A stretch of DNA of 64,000 nt from Asticcacaulis solisilvae (lineage in GTDB: Bacteria; Pseudomonadota; Alphaproteobacteria; Caulobacterales; Caulobacteraceae): contig NZ_JAGGMI010000010.1 in assembly GCF_017875235.1 (NCBI RefSeq), forward strand, positions 1 to 64,000, given 5' to 3'. The notes under the pieces are model-generated. The model worked only from the letters and a program-made list of their open reading frames with translations. It did not search any database and was not told the origin of the DNA. Within the stretch, counting starts at the first letter, position 1; every line of letters begins with the position of its first letter. Positions 42,159 to 51,196 of this stretch are shown piece after piece. The position numbers and the translations under genes were made by a program.

Positions 42159-43424
42159 TCAGAGGGCTCTCCAACCAATATCCGTTCTGTAAAATCCGCC
42201 TGGCCAATCGATCTGATTGATGGCCGCGTAGGCCTTGTCGCGCGCTTCATGGATCGTCTTGCCACGGGCGCAGATGTTCAGCACGCGCCCGCCGGCAGCC
42301 TTGAGCGCGCCGTCGTCGCCGCGCACCGTTCCGGCATGGAAGACCGTGACATCGTCGCCGAAGTCCTGGTCGGCGCCGCGGATCAGCGAACCGGTCAGCG
42401 GGCTGTCCGGATAGCCCTTGGCGGCGTAGACGACGCAAACCGCCGCTTCGTCATGCCATTGCGGCGCCGGCAGGTCCTTGAGGCCGCCCTTGGTCGCGGC
42501 GACCAGATAGGGCACGATATCGCTCTTCAGGCGCAGCATCAGCACCTGGCATTCTGGGTCGCCGAAACGGGCATTGTATTCGACCAGGCGCGGACGGCCG
42601 CCTTCGATCATCAGACCGGCGTAGAGCACGCCGGTATAAGGATTGCCCTCAGCCTTCATGCCGGCCATGGTCGGCTTGAGGATTTCGGTCTCGGTGACTT
42701 TAAGCAGGTCCGGCGTGACGATCGGCGCCGGCGAATAGGTGCCCATGCCGCCAGTATTCGGCCCCGTATCGCCGTCGAAGGCGCGCTTGTGATCCTGGGC
42801 CCAGCCAAACAGCAGCGCCGTCTCGCCGTCGCACAGCGCAAATACCGAAGCCTCTTCGCCGGTCATGAACTCTTCAATGACGATCTGGCTCGAGGCAGGA
42901 CCGTAACGGCCACCCAGCATGGCTTCGATCTCGGCGACCGCGTCCTGATAGTCCGGCGAAATAGCGACGCCCTTGCCGGCGGCCAAGCCATCGGCCTTGA
43001 TGACGTAAGGCGGCTGATAGGATTTCAGGAAGTCGCGCGCCTCGGCGACCGTGGTGAAGGTTTCGGACGCAGCGGTCGGGATATTGTGGCGCTTGCAGAA
43101 GTCCTTGGTGAAGGCCTTGGACGATTCGAGCTGCGCCGCCGTCCGCATCGGACCGAAGCACGGTATACCTAGCTTTTTGCACGCGTCGGCAATGCCTTCG
43201 GCCAGCGCGCTTTCGGGGCCGACAACCACGAGGTCGGCGCGTATCTCCCGCGCCAGCGCCGTCAGGCCTTCGACATCGGTCGCCTTTATCGGATGACATT
43301 CGCCCAAGGCCGCCATGCCGGGATTGCCGGGCGCGATGACCAGACGCTCGCACAAGGGCGATTGACGAATCTTCCACGCGAGGGCGTGTTCGCGGCCGCC
43401 CGAGCCGATCAGCAGGATGTTCAT
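42159..43424 (-). CDS. purD: Phosphoribosylamine-glycine ligase
   Basis: A 421-aa enzyme of purine synthesis that joins glycine to phosphoribosylamine using ATP. Visible are the N-domain ILLIGSGGREHALAWKI, APGNPGMA, VGPESALAEGIAD, the ATP-grasp YVIKADGLAAGKGV, GWAQDHKRAFDGDTGPNTGGMG and VEYNARFGDPECQVLM. The start at the ATG 43424 is chosen because homologues begin MxILLIGSGGREHA; the upstream candidate at 43448 has no ribosome-binding site. Single gene. Confidence 0.97.
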   Translation of the reverse strand: MNILLIGSGGREHALAWKIRQSPLCERLVIAPGNPGMAALGECHPIKATDVEGLTALAREIRADLVVVGPESALAEGIADACKKLGIPCFGPMRTAAQLESSKAFTKDFCKRHNIPTAASETFTTVAEARDFLKSYQPPYVIKADGLAAGKGVAISPDYQDAVAEIEAMLGGRYGPASSQIVIEEFMTGEEASVFALCDGETALLFGWAQDHKRAFDGDTGPNTGGMGTYSPAPIVTPDLLKVTETEILKPTMAGMKAEGNPYTGVLYAGLMIEGGRPRLVEYNARFGDPECQVLMLRLKSDIVPYLVAATKGGLKDLPAPQWHDEAAVCVVYAAKGYPDSPLTGSLIRGADQDFGDDVTVFHAGTVRGDDGALKAAGGRVLNICARGKTIHEARDKAYAAINQIDWPGGFYRTDIGWRAL

Positions 43425-43573
43425 GGGCGCTTCGCTTCTCTCATGCACGCCGCGAGGTCAAGAGGTTTGTCATTCCCGTCAAAACCTGCAATAGTCTGAC
43501 AATAAGAAAAGACGAGGAAAAATCAGCGCGTTTTTCAACGCTTGTTGTGAAACACAATCATTAGGAACCTCAT

Positions 43574-44932
43574 ATGACCGATATGAACCGCCGCGCCGCT
43601 CTGACGGCGACGGGGCTTTTTGGCCTGGCAGCCGCCCTGCCTGCGTCAGCGGCCCCCAAGACATCCACCGCCGCCGCCAAGGCCAAGCTTTTAGCGCCGA
43701 CGCCGCCCATGGGCTGGAACAGCTGGAACAGCTTCGCCACCACCATCACCGAGGCACAGTCGCTGGAAACGGCCAAGATCATGGCCGATAAGCTCTTGCC
43801 GTCCGGATACGACATCTTCACCATCGATATCCAGTGGTACGAGCCCGAGGCCGTAAGTTACACCTATAACAGCAACCCCGTGCCGTCGATGGACGGCTAC
43901 GGCCGGCTGATCCCCGCGCCCAACCGCTTTCCGTCCTCGGCCAACGGCTCAGGCTTTACGGCCATCGCCAAGCAGGTCCACGCCCTGGGCCTGCGTTTCG
44001 GCATCCACCTGATGCGCGGCATTCCGCGTCTGGCGGTCGAAAAAAACCTGCCCGTACTTGGCACCCAATACCGCGCGCGCGACATCGCCGATACGTCGAG
44101 CACCTGCCCGTGGAACCCCGACATGTACGGTGTCGACATGTCGAAGCCGGGCGCGCAGGCCTATTACAACTCGGTCTTCAGCCTCTATGCCTCGTGGGGC
44201 GTCGACTTCGTCAAGATGGACGATATGAGCCGGCCCTACGACGCCCACGCCGCCGAAATCGAAGCGGCGCACAAGGCGATCGTCGCTACCGGCCGGCCGA
44301 TTATCCTCAGCCTGTCACCCGGCGAAACGCCAGTAGCCCGCCACGCTCACGTGGCCAAGTACGCCGAGATGTGGCGGATCAGCGACGACTTCTGGGACGA
44401 ATGGCGCCTGCTCGACGAGCAGTTCACGCGCCTGGAAAACTGGAATGAACACCGCCTGCCCGGCCGCTGGCCCGACGCCGACATGCTGCCGCTGGGCCGC
44501 CTGGCGCTCGGCAACCGCGACACCAAGTTCACGCCCGACGAGCAGCAGACCCTGATGACCCTGTGGTCGATCGCGCGATCGCCACTGATCATGGGCGGTG
44601 ACCTGCGTCACCTGGATGCACCGACCCTGGCGCTTTTGACCAATCCCGAAGTTCTGGCCGTCAACCAGAAGAGCCACGACAACAAGCCGTGGTTCGTCAA
44701 TGATGGCATGCGCATCTGGACGGCCAAGGCTGAAAACGGCGACATCTATCTCGCCCTGTTCAACACGACCGACAAGACGAAGGCCGTCGGCTTGGATCTG
44801 AAATATCTCGGCCTGAAAGCCGTAAAGGTCAGCGATCTGTGGGCACGCAAGTCGCTTGGCACCGTTACGGGCCGCGTTAGCGCCGACCTGCCGGCGCACG
44901 GCAGCGCACTCTACCGCCTGGCTATCGCATAA
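43574..44932 (+). CDS. Tat-exported GH27 alpha-galactosidase
   Basis: A 452-aa exported glycosidase. The N-terminus MNRRAALTATGLFGLAAALPASA is a twin-arginine signal. The GH27 domain begins PPMGWNSWNSF; the nucleophile is Asp216 in FVKMDDMSRP and the general acid lies near residue 271 in RISDDFWDEW. SPLIMGGDLRHLD and the C-terminal beta-sandwich (VSDLWARK...LPAHGSALYRL) complete the family. GH27 enzymes cut alpha-galactosyl units from galactomannan and raffinose sugars. It adds to the plant-polysaccharide set of this region. Confidence 0.93.
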   Translation: MTDMNRRAALTATGLFGLAAALPASAAPKTSTAAAKAKLLAPTPPMGWNSWNSFATTITEAQSLETAKIMADKLLPSGYDIFTIDIQWYEPEAVSYTYNSNPVPSMDGYGRLIPAPNRFPSSANGSGFTAIAKQVHALGLRFGIHLMRGIPRLAVEKNLPVLGTQYRARDIADTSSTCPWNPDMYGVDMSKPGAQAYYNSVFSLYASWGVDFVKMDDMSRPYDAHAAEIEAAHKAIVATGRPIILSLSPGETPVARHAHVAKYAEMWRISDDFWDEWRLLDEQFTRLENWNEHRLPGRWPDADMLPLGRLALGNRDTKFTPDEQQTLMTLWSIARSPLIMGGDLRHLDAPTLALLTNPEVLAVNQKSHDNKPWFVNDGMRIWTAKAENGDIYLALFNTTDKTKAVGLDLKYLGLKAVKVSDLWARKSLGTVTGRVSADLPAHGSALYRLAIA

Positions 44933-44995
44933 CGCTGTATTGACAAAATTCCTCATTGGGCTTCTCCTCACGGAAACATCCGTCGGGAGGGGCCT

Positions 44996-45748
44996 ATGGG
45001 GGGCGACTGGAACGGTGATGTCCTGGGGGCGGCGCTCAGCCAGTTTTTCCCGACATTACAAAGCAAGACCTTCTTTATTCTGGCCGTGCAGCTGCTGATC
45101 ACCTGGCTGGGCGCCATGGTGACGCTGTCGCGGATTCGCGCCTTTCACCGCAAGGGCGTCGACTGGCTGACGGCCAAGACCAACGATAAGGGCCAGGTCG
45201 ATCTGGTGATCAAGAGAGGCGCGCTGGCCGGAGTCAGCGGTTCTTTCGCCATGAGCAGTATCGTCCTATTCCTGCTGTTGTTGTTCTGGGGGCAGCATCA
45301 ATCCCTGCTGGTTTCCACCCTGATTTTCGCCGGCTGGTCCCTGCTGACGGGCGCCGTCATCGCCATCGCCCTGATCAATGTCGACGAAAATCTCGGCGCC
45401 AACGCGCTGGGCCTGACCGTCATGATCGTGCTGGCCGCCGCGATGGTGACCCACCACTATCCCATGGATATGTCGTTCCTGCGCAACTACCTGCTGCTGG
45501 CGCTATTAGCCTTGATCGTCTTCTCAATAGTGCGGTTGCTGATGAATATCCCACGCTGGCTGCAGCGCATCGGCGCCCTGTTTGGCGTTATCCTTTTTAC
45601 CACGTACCTGCTCTATGACTTCGACATGCTGGCCGCCAAGCAGGCCGCGGGCATAAATACCTGGCAGGCGGCGACGCACATGGCCATCGAGCTCTATCTC
45701 GACATCATCAACCTGCTGCTGGAACTGCTCGACGCGCTCAGTGATTGA
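44996..45748 (+). CDS. Seven-helix membrane protein, Bax inhibitor-1-like
   Basis: A 250-aa polytopic protein with about seven helices. The end, LLYDFDMLAAKQAAGINTW...IELYLDIINLLLELL, closely follows the Bax1-I/YccA C-terminus (AxxLYLDxINLFLxLL), and the rest is compatible though poorly conserved. The family forms pH-sensitive cation/calcium leak pores or modulates membrane proteases. GGGAGGGG precedes the ATG. The N-terminus differs from standard YccA, so the call is tentative. Confidence 0.6.
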   Translation: MGGDWNGDVLGAALSQFFPTLQSKTFFILAVQLLITWLGAMVTLSRIRAFHRKGVDWLTAKTNDKGQVDLVIKRGALAGVSGSFAMSSIVLFLLLLFWGQHQSLLVSTLIFAGWSLLTGAVIAIALINVDENLGANALGLTVMIVLAAAMVTHHYPMDMSFLRNYLLLALLALIVFSIVRLLMNIPRWLQRIGALFGVILFTTYLLYDFDMLAAKQAAGINTWQAATHMAIELYLDIINLLLELLDALSD

Positions 45749-45782
45749 TGGACAGCATTAATGCCGCGGCCTAAAAAGCCGC

Positions 45783-47408
45783 ATGGCCGATCTGCTGACC
45801 GAATCATCCAATGCCGCTCCCTACTCCGTTTCGGAGCTGGCCGGCGCGCTGAAGCGTACGCTTGAAACCACCTATGACCACGTCCGGCTGCGTGGCGAGA
45901 TCTCCAAGGTCACGCGTCATTCGTCGGGCCACGTCTATCTGACGATCAAGGACGACAAGGCGGCGATCGATGGCGTCGTCTGGAAGGGCCAGGTGTCGCG
46001 CCTCCAAGCTCAGCCCGACCACGGCCTTGAAGTCATCGTCACCGGCCGCATCACAACATTTCCGGCTTCATCAAAATATCAGATCGTTATCGAACAAATG
46101 GAAGTGGCGGGCGTCGGCGCCCTGCTGGCCCAGCTCGAACGGCTCAAGCAAAAGCTGCACGCCGAGGGCCTGTTCGCCGCCGATCGCAAGCGTCCCCTGC
46201 CTTTCGCGCCCAAGGTCATCGGCGTCGTCACCTCACCGACCGGCGCCGTCATTCGCGATATCCTGCACCGCATCCGCGACCGCTGGCCATGCCGCGTTAT
46301 CGTCTGGCCGGTCGTCGTGCAAGGCGACACGGCTCCGCCGCAGGTGATCCGCGCCCTGAAGGGCTTGGAAGCTGGTGAAAACGGCCTGCCCCGGCCCGAC
46401 GTCATTATCGTGGCACGCGGTGGCGGCAGCGTCGAAGATCTGTGGCCGTTCAACGACGAAGGCCTGGCGCGTGCGGTATCCGCCTGCACTATCCCGGTTA
46501 TCTCTGCCGTGGGCCATGAGACCGACACCACCTTGATCGACTACGTCTCCGACCGTCGCGCGCCGACACCGACGGGCGCCGCTGAAATGGCGACGCCGGT
46601 GCTGGGCGAACTGCGCGCCTTCGTATCCGACCTGGAGCGACGCCGCCAGACAATCATTTCCAGAATAATGGAAGTTCGCCGTGAGCGCGTCGCGCTTTTG
46701 AGCCGTGCCCTGCCCAAGCCGCAGGAGCTGATCGACACAGCACAGCAGCGGCTGGACTTCGTGGCTCACCGTCTGAGCGGGGCTTTGAGCGCCAATCTCA
46801 ATGCCCACCACGTCGCGCTGCAACGCACCTCGGCGCGCTTCCGCCCGGGCCTGCTGGAGCAGCCGCAACGGCTGAAGACCGACCAGTTGGCACAGCTGTC
46901 GCAGCGGCTGGCGGCCGCCATGACGCGCAAGCTGGCCCTTACCGAAAGCCACGCCCGCCTGCCGCAACTGACCGCGCGTCTGGGCGACGGGCTGAAACGC
47001 ATCGCCACGACCAAGGGCGAACGCCTGCCGGATCTTACCCGCCGCATGGACGAATCTTTGCGCCGAGCCACAATGCAAAAAGGCGAGCGCCTGCCGGAAC
47101 TGTCACAGCGTCTTGGCGAAGCCATAACGCGGTCCTTGAGCCGGCACGCCGACCGGTTGAAGGGCCTCGACCAACTGCGGCTCAGCCTCAATCCCGACCG
47201 GCCGCTGGAACTGGGGTTTGCCCGGGTCAATCGCAAGGACGGCCAGCTCGTCACCGCGCCTGACATGGTGTCGGCCGGCGAAGGGCTGGAACTGACCTTC
47301 AAGGGCAGCCGCAAGCTGGACGTCACAGTCGGCGAAGGCGCCCCGCCCGCGCCCAAGCCTGTGGTCAAAAAACCTGGCCCGCCGCCTCAACAGGGCAGCC
47401 TGTTCTGA
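45783..47408 (+). CDS. xseA: Exonuclease VII large subunit
   Basis: A 541-aa XseA. An N-terminal OB-fold ([15 protein letters not shown]...[27 protein letters not shown]) is followed by the catalytic domain ([57 protein letters not shown]). The C-terminal part (about 320-470) is a long coiled-coil with near-identical repeats ([24 protein letters not shown]), then a small beta-barrel end. With XseB it degrades single-stranded DNA in repair. XseB is not in this window. A small hairpin (45766-45782) touches the start codon; no ribosome-binding site is obvious. Confidence 0.95.
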   Translation: MADLLTESSNAAPYSVSELAGALKRTLETTYDHVRLRGEISKVTRHSSGHVYLTIKDDKAAIDGVVWKGQVSRLQAQPDHGLEVIVTGRITTFPASSKYQIVIEQMEVAGVGALLAQLERLKQKLHAEGLFAADRKRPLPFAPKVIGVVTSPTGAVIRDILHRIRDRWPCRVIVWPVVVQGDTAPPQVIRALKGLEAGENGLPRPDVIIVARGGGSVEDLWPFNDEGLARAVSACTIPVISAVGHETDTTLIDYVSDRRAPTPTGAAEMATPVLGELRAFVSDLERRRQTIISRIMEVRRERVALLSRALPKPQELIDTAQQRLDFVAHRLSGALSANLNAHHVALQRTSARFRPGLLEQPQRLKTDQLAQLSQRLAAAMTRKLALTESHARLPQLTARLGDGLKRIATTKGERLPDLTRRMDESLRRATMQKGERLPELSQRLGEAITRSLSRHADRLKGLDQLRLSLNPDRPLELGFARVNRKDGQLVTAPDMVSAGEGLELTFKGSRKLDVTVGEGAPPAPKPVVKKPGPPPQQGSLF

Positions 47409-47445
47409 CCTTGATTAGCGCCGCCGGGCGTCATATGTTCATGGG

Positions 47446-47664
47446 ATGAACATGCATTCCTCTCAGCCCCTCCTGCCCGGCCAGGCCGTCCTCCAGTACG
47501 GAGACGGCGAATACAGCGTCATGCGGCCCGGCAAGTTCGTCATCTGCGCGGTTTCCGGCCGCCAGATCCCGTTGGAGGCGCTGAAGTACTGGAATCCCCG
47601 CACGCAGGAGGCCTATGCAGGCCCCGAGGAAGCCACGGCCCGATGGAAAAACCTGAAGGCCTGA
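47446..47664 (+). CDS. DUF2093 small protein
   Basis: A 72-aa protein of the DUF2093 family, known by GEYSVMRPGKFVICAVSGRQIPLEALKYWNPRTQEAYA. Function unknown; the family is alphaproteobacterial and regularly lies right after xseA, as here. Its stop lies 22 nt inside the next gene, so the two are coupled. Confidence 0.88.
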   Translation: MNMHSSQPLLPGQAVLQYGDGEYSVMRPGKFVICAVSGRQIPLEALKYWNPRTQEAYAGPEEATARWKNLKA

Positions 47665-48503
47665 CCCGCAGACATCTTCTTGCAAGCTTAAGCGGCCTTG
47701 GTGTGGCGGCTGCCTGGCCTGCCATGGCTACGCCGGAATTCGACGCCACCTTGCCCTTCAACCTGAAGGGGCGCTTCGTCCAGGGCGGCTATTGCGTCGG
47801 CCAGGGCGCGCCGTTCGCCGAGCTTTGGGTCGATGGAAGCCCGCGCGGACGCGCTGCAGATGACGGCTGGTTCTATGTCGGCTTCGACCGCGATTCCGCC
47901 TCCTCCTGCCGAATCAGCGTCAAGGATCATGGCCGGACGACCAGCGTCATGCTGGCCATTGCGCCTACCGCCTACGACATCCAACGCGTTGATGGACTGC
48001 CGCAGCAGACGGTGACGCCGACCGAACCCGATGTCCTTGAGCGCATCAAGCGTGACGCCGAGCGGAAAAACCTGGCCTTTACCAGCCGCGCCCTTGAGGA
48101 CGGTTTCCGCAAGCCCTTCCAGTTTCCGCTTAGCGATTTCCGCGTGTCCGGCCGTTTCGGCAACCAACGCATCCTGAACGGCACGCCGGGTGCTCCGCAC
48201 TACGGTTTCGACATGGCCGCGCCCGCGGGCACGCCGATTCGCGCGCCGCAATCGGGCCTGGTCGTGCTGGCGGAACCGGACATGTTCTACGAAGGCGGCC
48301 TCGTCTTCATCGATCATGGCCAGGGCCTGATCTCGATGTACCTCCACCAGTCGGAAGTCGTGGTCCGGACGGGGCAGCGCGTCTATCCCGGCCAGGTCAT
48401 CGGCAAGGTCGGCGCCACCGGCCGCGCCACGGGTCCGCATCTGTGCTGGCGGCTCAAGTGGGGTGACCGCCGCATGGACCCAAGCCTGATGGTAACAACC
48501 TAA
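47643..48503 (+). CDS. Exported M23-family peptidase (LytM-like)
   Basis: A 286-aa protein with a twin-arginine-like signal (TRRHLLASLSGLGVAAAWPAMA), a middle domain, and a C-terminal M23/LytM domain (about 165-275). The zinc ligands HYGFDMA (HxxxD) are present. The third motif reads HLCW where LytM enzymes have HxH: the first His is kept and the second position is not His. So it may be weakly active or act as an activator. Its N-terminus overlaps DUF2093. Such proteins cut or regulate cutting of peptidoglycan cross-links. Confidence 0.82.
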   Translation: MEKPEGLTRRHLLASLSGLGVAAAWPAMATPEFDATLPFNLKGRFVQGGYCVGQGAPFAELWVDGSPRGRAADDGWFYVGFDRDSASSCRISVKDHGRTTSVMLAIAPTAYDIQRVDGLPQQTVTPTEPDVLERIKRDAERKNLAFTSRALEDGFRKPFQFPLSDFRVSGRFGNQRILNGTPGAPHYGFDMAAPAGTPIRAPQSGLVVLAEPDMFYEGGLVFIDHGQGLISMYLHQSEVVVRTGQRVYPGQVIGKVGATGRATGPHLCWRLKWGDRRMDPSLMVTT

Positions 48504-48609
48504 GATTGCCGCCCCGCCATCCGCCGCCTTCCGTAAGCGTGAGGGTACCGGCTTGCCGAAAATGGCTTGTCTTTTTACCGGCAGGCGAATTATTCGCTTG
48601 AAAATGTTA

Positions 48610-48629
48610 CGCTGTTCTTCATAACAGCG
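48610..48629. repeat. 7-bp inverted repeat upstream of the response-regulator gene
   Basis: CGCTGTT (48610-48616) and AACAGCG (48623-48629) with a 6-nt loop lie 64 bp before the response-regulator start in an AT-rich promoter region. It may be an operator or a small hairpin; nothing else is evident in 48504-48692. Confidence 0.35.
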
Positions 48630-48692
48630 AATCGCGCCGTATCATAATATCAGTCAAAGGCGCCCGTCACCGCACACGCTTCGACCAGGGTC

Positions 48693-49187
48693 ATGGCCGA
48701 TTACAGCAGTTTGAAAATCCTGCTGGTTGAAGACAACCAGCACATGCGATCGATCGTTGGCGCCATCTTGAAAGGCTCCGGCATCCGGAATGTCCGCGAA
48801 GCGCGCGATGGCGCGGAAGCGCTCGACATGCTGCGCCAGTTTCCCGCCGACATCGCCTTGGTCGATTTCAACATGGACCCGATCGATGGCGTCGAATTCA
48901 CCAAGATGCTGCGCAACGCGACCGACAGCACCAACCCGTACCTGCCGATTATCATGATCACCGGCCATTCGGAACGTTCGCGCGTCATCCAGGCCCGAGA
49001 CGCCGGCGTCAACGAATTCGTCGTGAAGCCCCTGACCGCCCGCGCCTTGCTTGGCCGTCTGGACAGCGTCATCATGCGTCCCCGCCCGTTCATCCGTTGC
49101 CGGAACTACTTCGGTCCGGACCGCCGCCGCATCGTCGACCAGTCCTATGCGGGCCCGTTCCGCCGCTCGACCGACGGCATGATTTAG
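48693..49187 (+). CDS. Single-domain response regulator
   Basis: A 164-aa protein with one receiver domain (about 5-125): acidic Glu13/Asp14, phospho-acceptor Asp58 (LVDFN), Thr90 (IMITGHS) and Lys112 (VVKPL). The C-terminal tail (IRCRNYFGPDRRRIVDQSYAGPFRRSTDGMI) is basic and carries FGPDRRR, a tail seen in several alphaproteobacterial single-domain regulators. No output domain, so it must signal by protein contact. A weak hairpin GGGGC/GCCCC with TTT (49209-49233) follows. Confidence 0.85.
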   Translation: MADYSSLKILLVEDNQHMRSIVGAILKGSGIRNVREARDGAEALDMLRQFPADIALVDFNMDPIDGVEFTKMLRNATDSTNPYLPIIMITGHSERSRVIQARDAGVNEFVVKPLTARALLGRLDSVIMRPRPFIRCRNYFGPDRRRIVDQSYAGPFRRSTDGMI

Positions 49188-49306
49188 AGAGCCTTGATCC
49201 GAAGGCGCGGGGCAATAGTTAACAAGCCCCTTTGCGGGACACGCAAATCATCTCATAGTAGCGCGGTGATTCTATCTGCGCCCGATCTGCGGCCACGGAA
49301 GCCTCG

Positions 49307-50578
49307 ATGAGAAAACTCACCCCAGTCCTGCTGATGGGCACCTATCTTCTGCTGTCCGCCAGCCTGGGCGCGACCCTGTACAACGGCGCGTCCGAGCCGG
49401 CGACCGCGGTCGCCGCCATGCTGGGCTGCCTCGGCGTCTGCGTCGCCTTTCACGTCTTCGTCGGTCAGCGGCTGGTCGAGATGCGCGTTACCCGCGACAT
49501 CGAGCAGGTCCGCGAGGCACACCGGCTGATGGTCGATGCAATCGATTCGACGCAGAAGGACATGATCGAGCTGGCTGACCGCGTGCAGAACCAGCGCACC
49601 TCGCGCTCGGAAGAACTGACCTCCGAAGTCCGCATGCTCGAAGACCTGGTCAAGAAGCTGGGCGAAAGCATCGAGGACCGCCTGGCCGAATGGCAGGCAG
49701 CGCCGGCTGTCATGACCCAGCCGCGCAATGCCCGCGAAGCCCAGAGCCTGGCGCTGATCGAGACGATCCGTGAAGCTCTTACGCAGAACCGGGTCGACCT
49801 GTATCTTCAGCCGGTGGTCAGCCTGCCCCAGCGCAAGACCATCTTCTACGAAAGCTTCTCGCGTCTGCGCGATGTGTCGGGCCGCGTCTTGATGCCAGCG
49901 GAATATCTGAACGTCGCCGACGCCGAAGGTCTTGTGCCATCGATTGATAACCTGCTCCTGTTCCGCTGCGTGCAGATCGTCCGCCGCCTGGCCAAGCAGG
50001 ACCGCCGCATCGGTATCTTCTGCAACATCTCGCTGACCTCGCTGCGTGACGAAACCTTCTTCCCGCAGTTCCTCGAATTCCTCAATGAGAATCGGGATCT
50101 CGCCGGTGCGCTGATCTTCGAACTGGGCCAGGACGCGTTCGCGTCGCGCGGCTCGGTCGAGGCGCGCAACATGGCCAAGCTGGCCGATCTCGGCTTCCGC
50201 TTCTCGATCGACAAGGTCATGAGCATCGATTTCGACCTGCAGGACCTGCACCGTTCGGACGTCCGCTTCGTCAAGGTCAGCGCCGGCATCCTGCTGGACC
50301 AGTTGCTGAATATCGAAGGCAAGCCGGTCCTGAAGTTCATGAAGGACATTCATGCCGGCGACTATGCCTCGCTGCTGGCGCGCTACGGCATCGAGGTCGT
50401 GGCCGAGAAGGTAGAAAACGAAAAGCAGGTCGTGGACATCCTCGATCTCGAAATCGGCTACGCCCAGGGCCACCTGTTCGGCGAACCGCGCGCCATCAAG
50501 GAACAGGTTCTGGCCGAGACCGATCCGCCCGCCGGCTTTATCAAGTCCACCCTGCCCCAGGTCCGCCGCCGGGCCTGA
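49307..50578 (+). CDS. tipF: TipF-like c-di-GMP receptor with degenerate EAL domain
   Basis: A 423-aa protein with two N-terminal membrane helices (about 5-25 and 34-53), a coiled coil (60-130) and an EAL-type domain (about 145-400). The catalytic EAL is ESF (182-184) in FYESFSRLRD and the DDFG site is IDKV, so phosphodiesterase activity is probably lost. This matches TipF of Caulobacter, which binds c-di-GMP without hydrolysing it and places the flagellum at the pole opposite the stalk. Assignment rests on architecture and degenerate motifs; related EAL proteins exist. Confidence 0.78.
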   Translation: MRKLTPVLLMGTYLLLSASLGATLYNGASEPATAVAAMLGCLGVCVAFHVFVGQRLVEMRVTRDIEQVREAHRLMVDAIDSTQKDMIELADRVQNQRTSRSEELTSEVRMLEDLVKKLGESIEDRLAEWQAAPAVMTQPRNAREAQSLALIETIREALTQNRVDLYLQPVVSLPQRKTIFYESFSRLRDVSGRVLMPAEYLNVADAEGLVPSIDNLLLFRCVQIVRRLAKQDRRIGIFCNISLTSLRDETFFPQFLEFLNENRDLAGALIFELGQDAFASRGSVEARNMAKLADLGFRFSIDKVMSIDFDLQDLHRSDVRFVKVSAGILLDQLLNIEGKPVLKFMKDIHAGDYASLLARYGIEVVAEKVENEKQVVDILDLEIGYAQGHLFGEPRAIKEQVLAETDPPAGFIKSTLPQVRRRA

Positions 50579-50619
50579 GGCGGTTTGCTGCTCCAACAAT
50601 TCTGATGTAGATTGCTCTC

Positions 50620-50838
50620 ATGGGTATCCTGACGCCAGAAGAGATCAATCAGCTCACCGTCGCAGAGCGACTGGAGCTTATCGGTGAACTGTGGGATAGC
50701 ATCGAAAATAAAGACATTCCGCTGACGCCCGCTCAACTCGCCGAACTGGATCGCCGTATCGCAACTTTTGACGAAGATATCAAAGAAGCAGTGTCTTGGG
50801 ACGATCTGAAGGTCGAGTTGATTGCCCGGGCACCTTAA
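50620..50838 (+). CDS. Addiction-module component antitoxin (ParD/RelB-like)
   Basis: A 72-aa protein of the putative addiction-module component family: LTVAERLELIGELWDSIE followed by LTPAQLAELDRRIATFDED is its signature. It should neutralise the ParE/RelE-like toxin encoded next. Its stop lies inside the start of the toxin reading frame, the usual coupling. Confidence 0.85.
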   Translation: MGILTPEEINQLTVAERLELIGELWDSIENKDIPLTPAQLAELDRRIATFDEDIKEAVSWDDLKVELIARAP

Positions 50839-51130
50839 TGCTGGAATTGTCTTTACTCCTGCCGCCCGGCAGGAAGTTATCGATGTCCAAAATTGGTACG
50901 AGACCGAAGCAAAGGGTCTGGGCGTTCGTTTTCGTGAAGTGCTCGACAAGCAACTGACGCGCGTCGCCGCCAATCCTTATCGTTACCCCGTCGTTCGCGG
51001 CGAAGTTCGCAAATCTCAGATTGGCCGATTTCCTTACCTCATTTTCTTCAGAGAAGAAGAAAATGTCCTATATGTGTTGTCCTGCTTCCATTCGAGCCGT
51101 GATCCGCTGATCTGGCAAAAGCGGCTTTAA
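50822..51130 (+). CDS. RelE/ParE superfamily toxin
   Basis: A 102-aa toxin: FTPAARQEVIDVQNWYETEAKGLGVRFREVLDKQLTRVAANPYRYPVVRGEVRKSQIGRFPYLIFF is typical ParE, with the C-terminal basic end. The only in-frame start is TTG at 50822, overlapping the antitoxin by 17 nt; GAAGG lies about 10 nt upstream. ParE poisons DNA gyrase; RelE cuts mRNA in the ribosome; the sequence leans to ParE but the two cannot be separated by eye. Confidence 0.85.
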   Translation: MPGHLNAGIVFTPAARQEVIDVQNWYETEAKGLGVRFREVLDKQLTRVAANPYRYPVVRGEVRKSQIGRFPYLIFFREEENVLYVLSCFHSSRDPLIWQKRL

Positions 51131-51196
51131 CCCCTTCCCCTGCCCTGCTCCACTCGCTAAACAGCGCGCAACTGTAACCCCTATTGCGAGTGTGGA

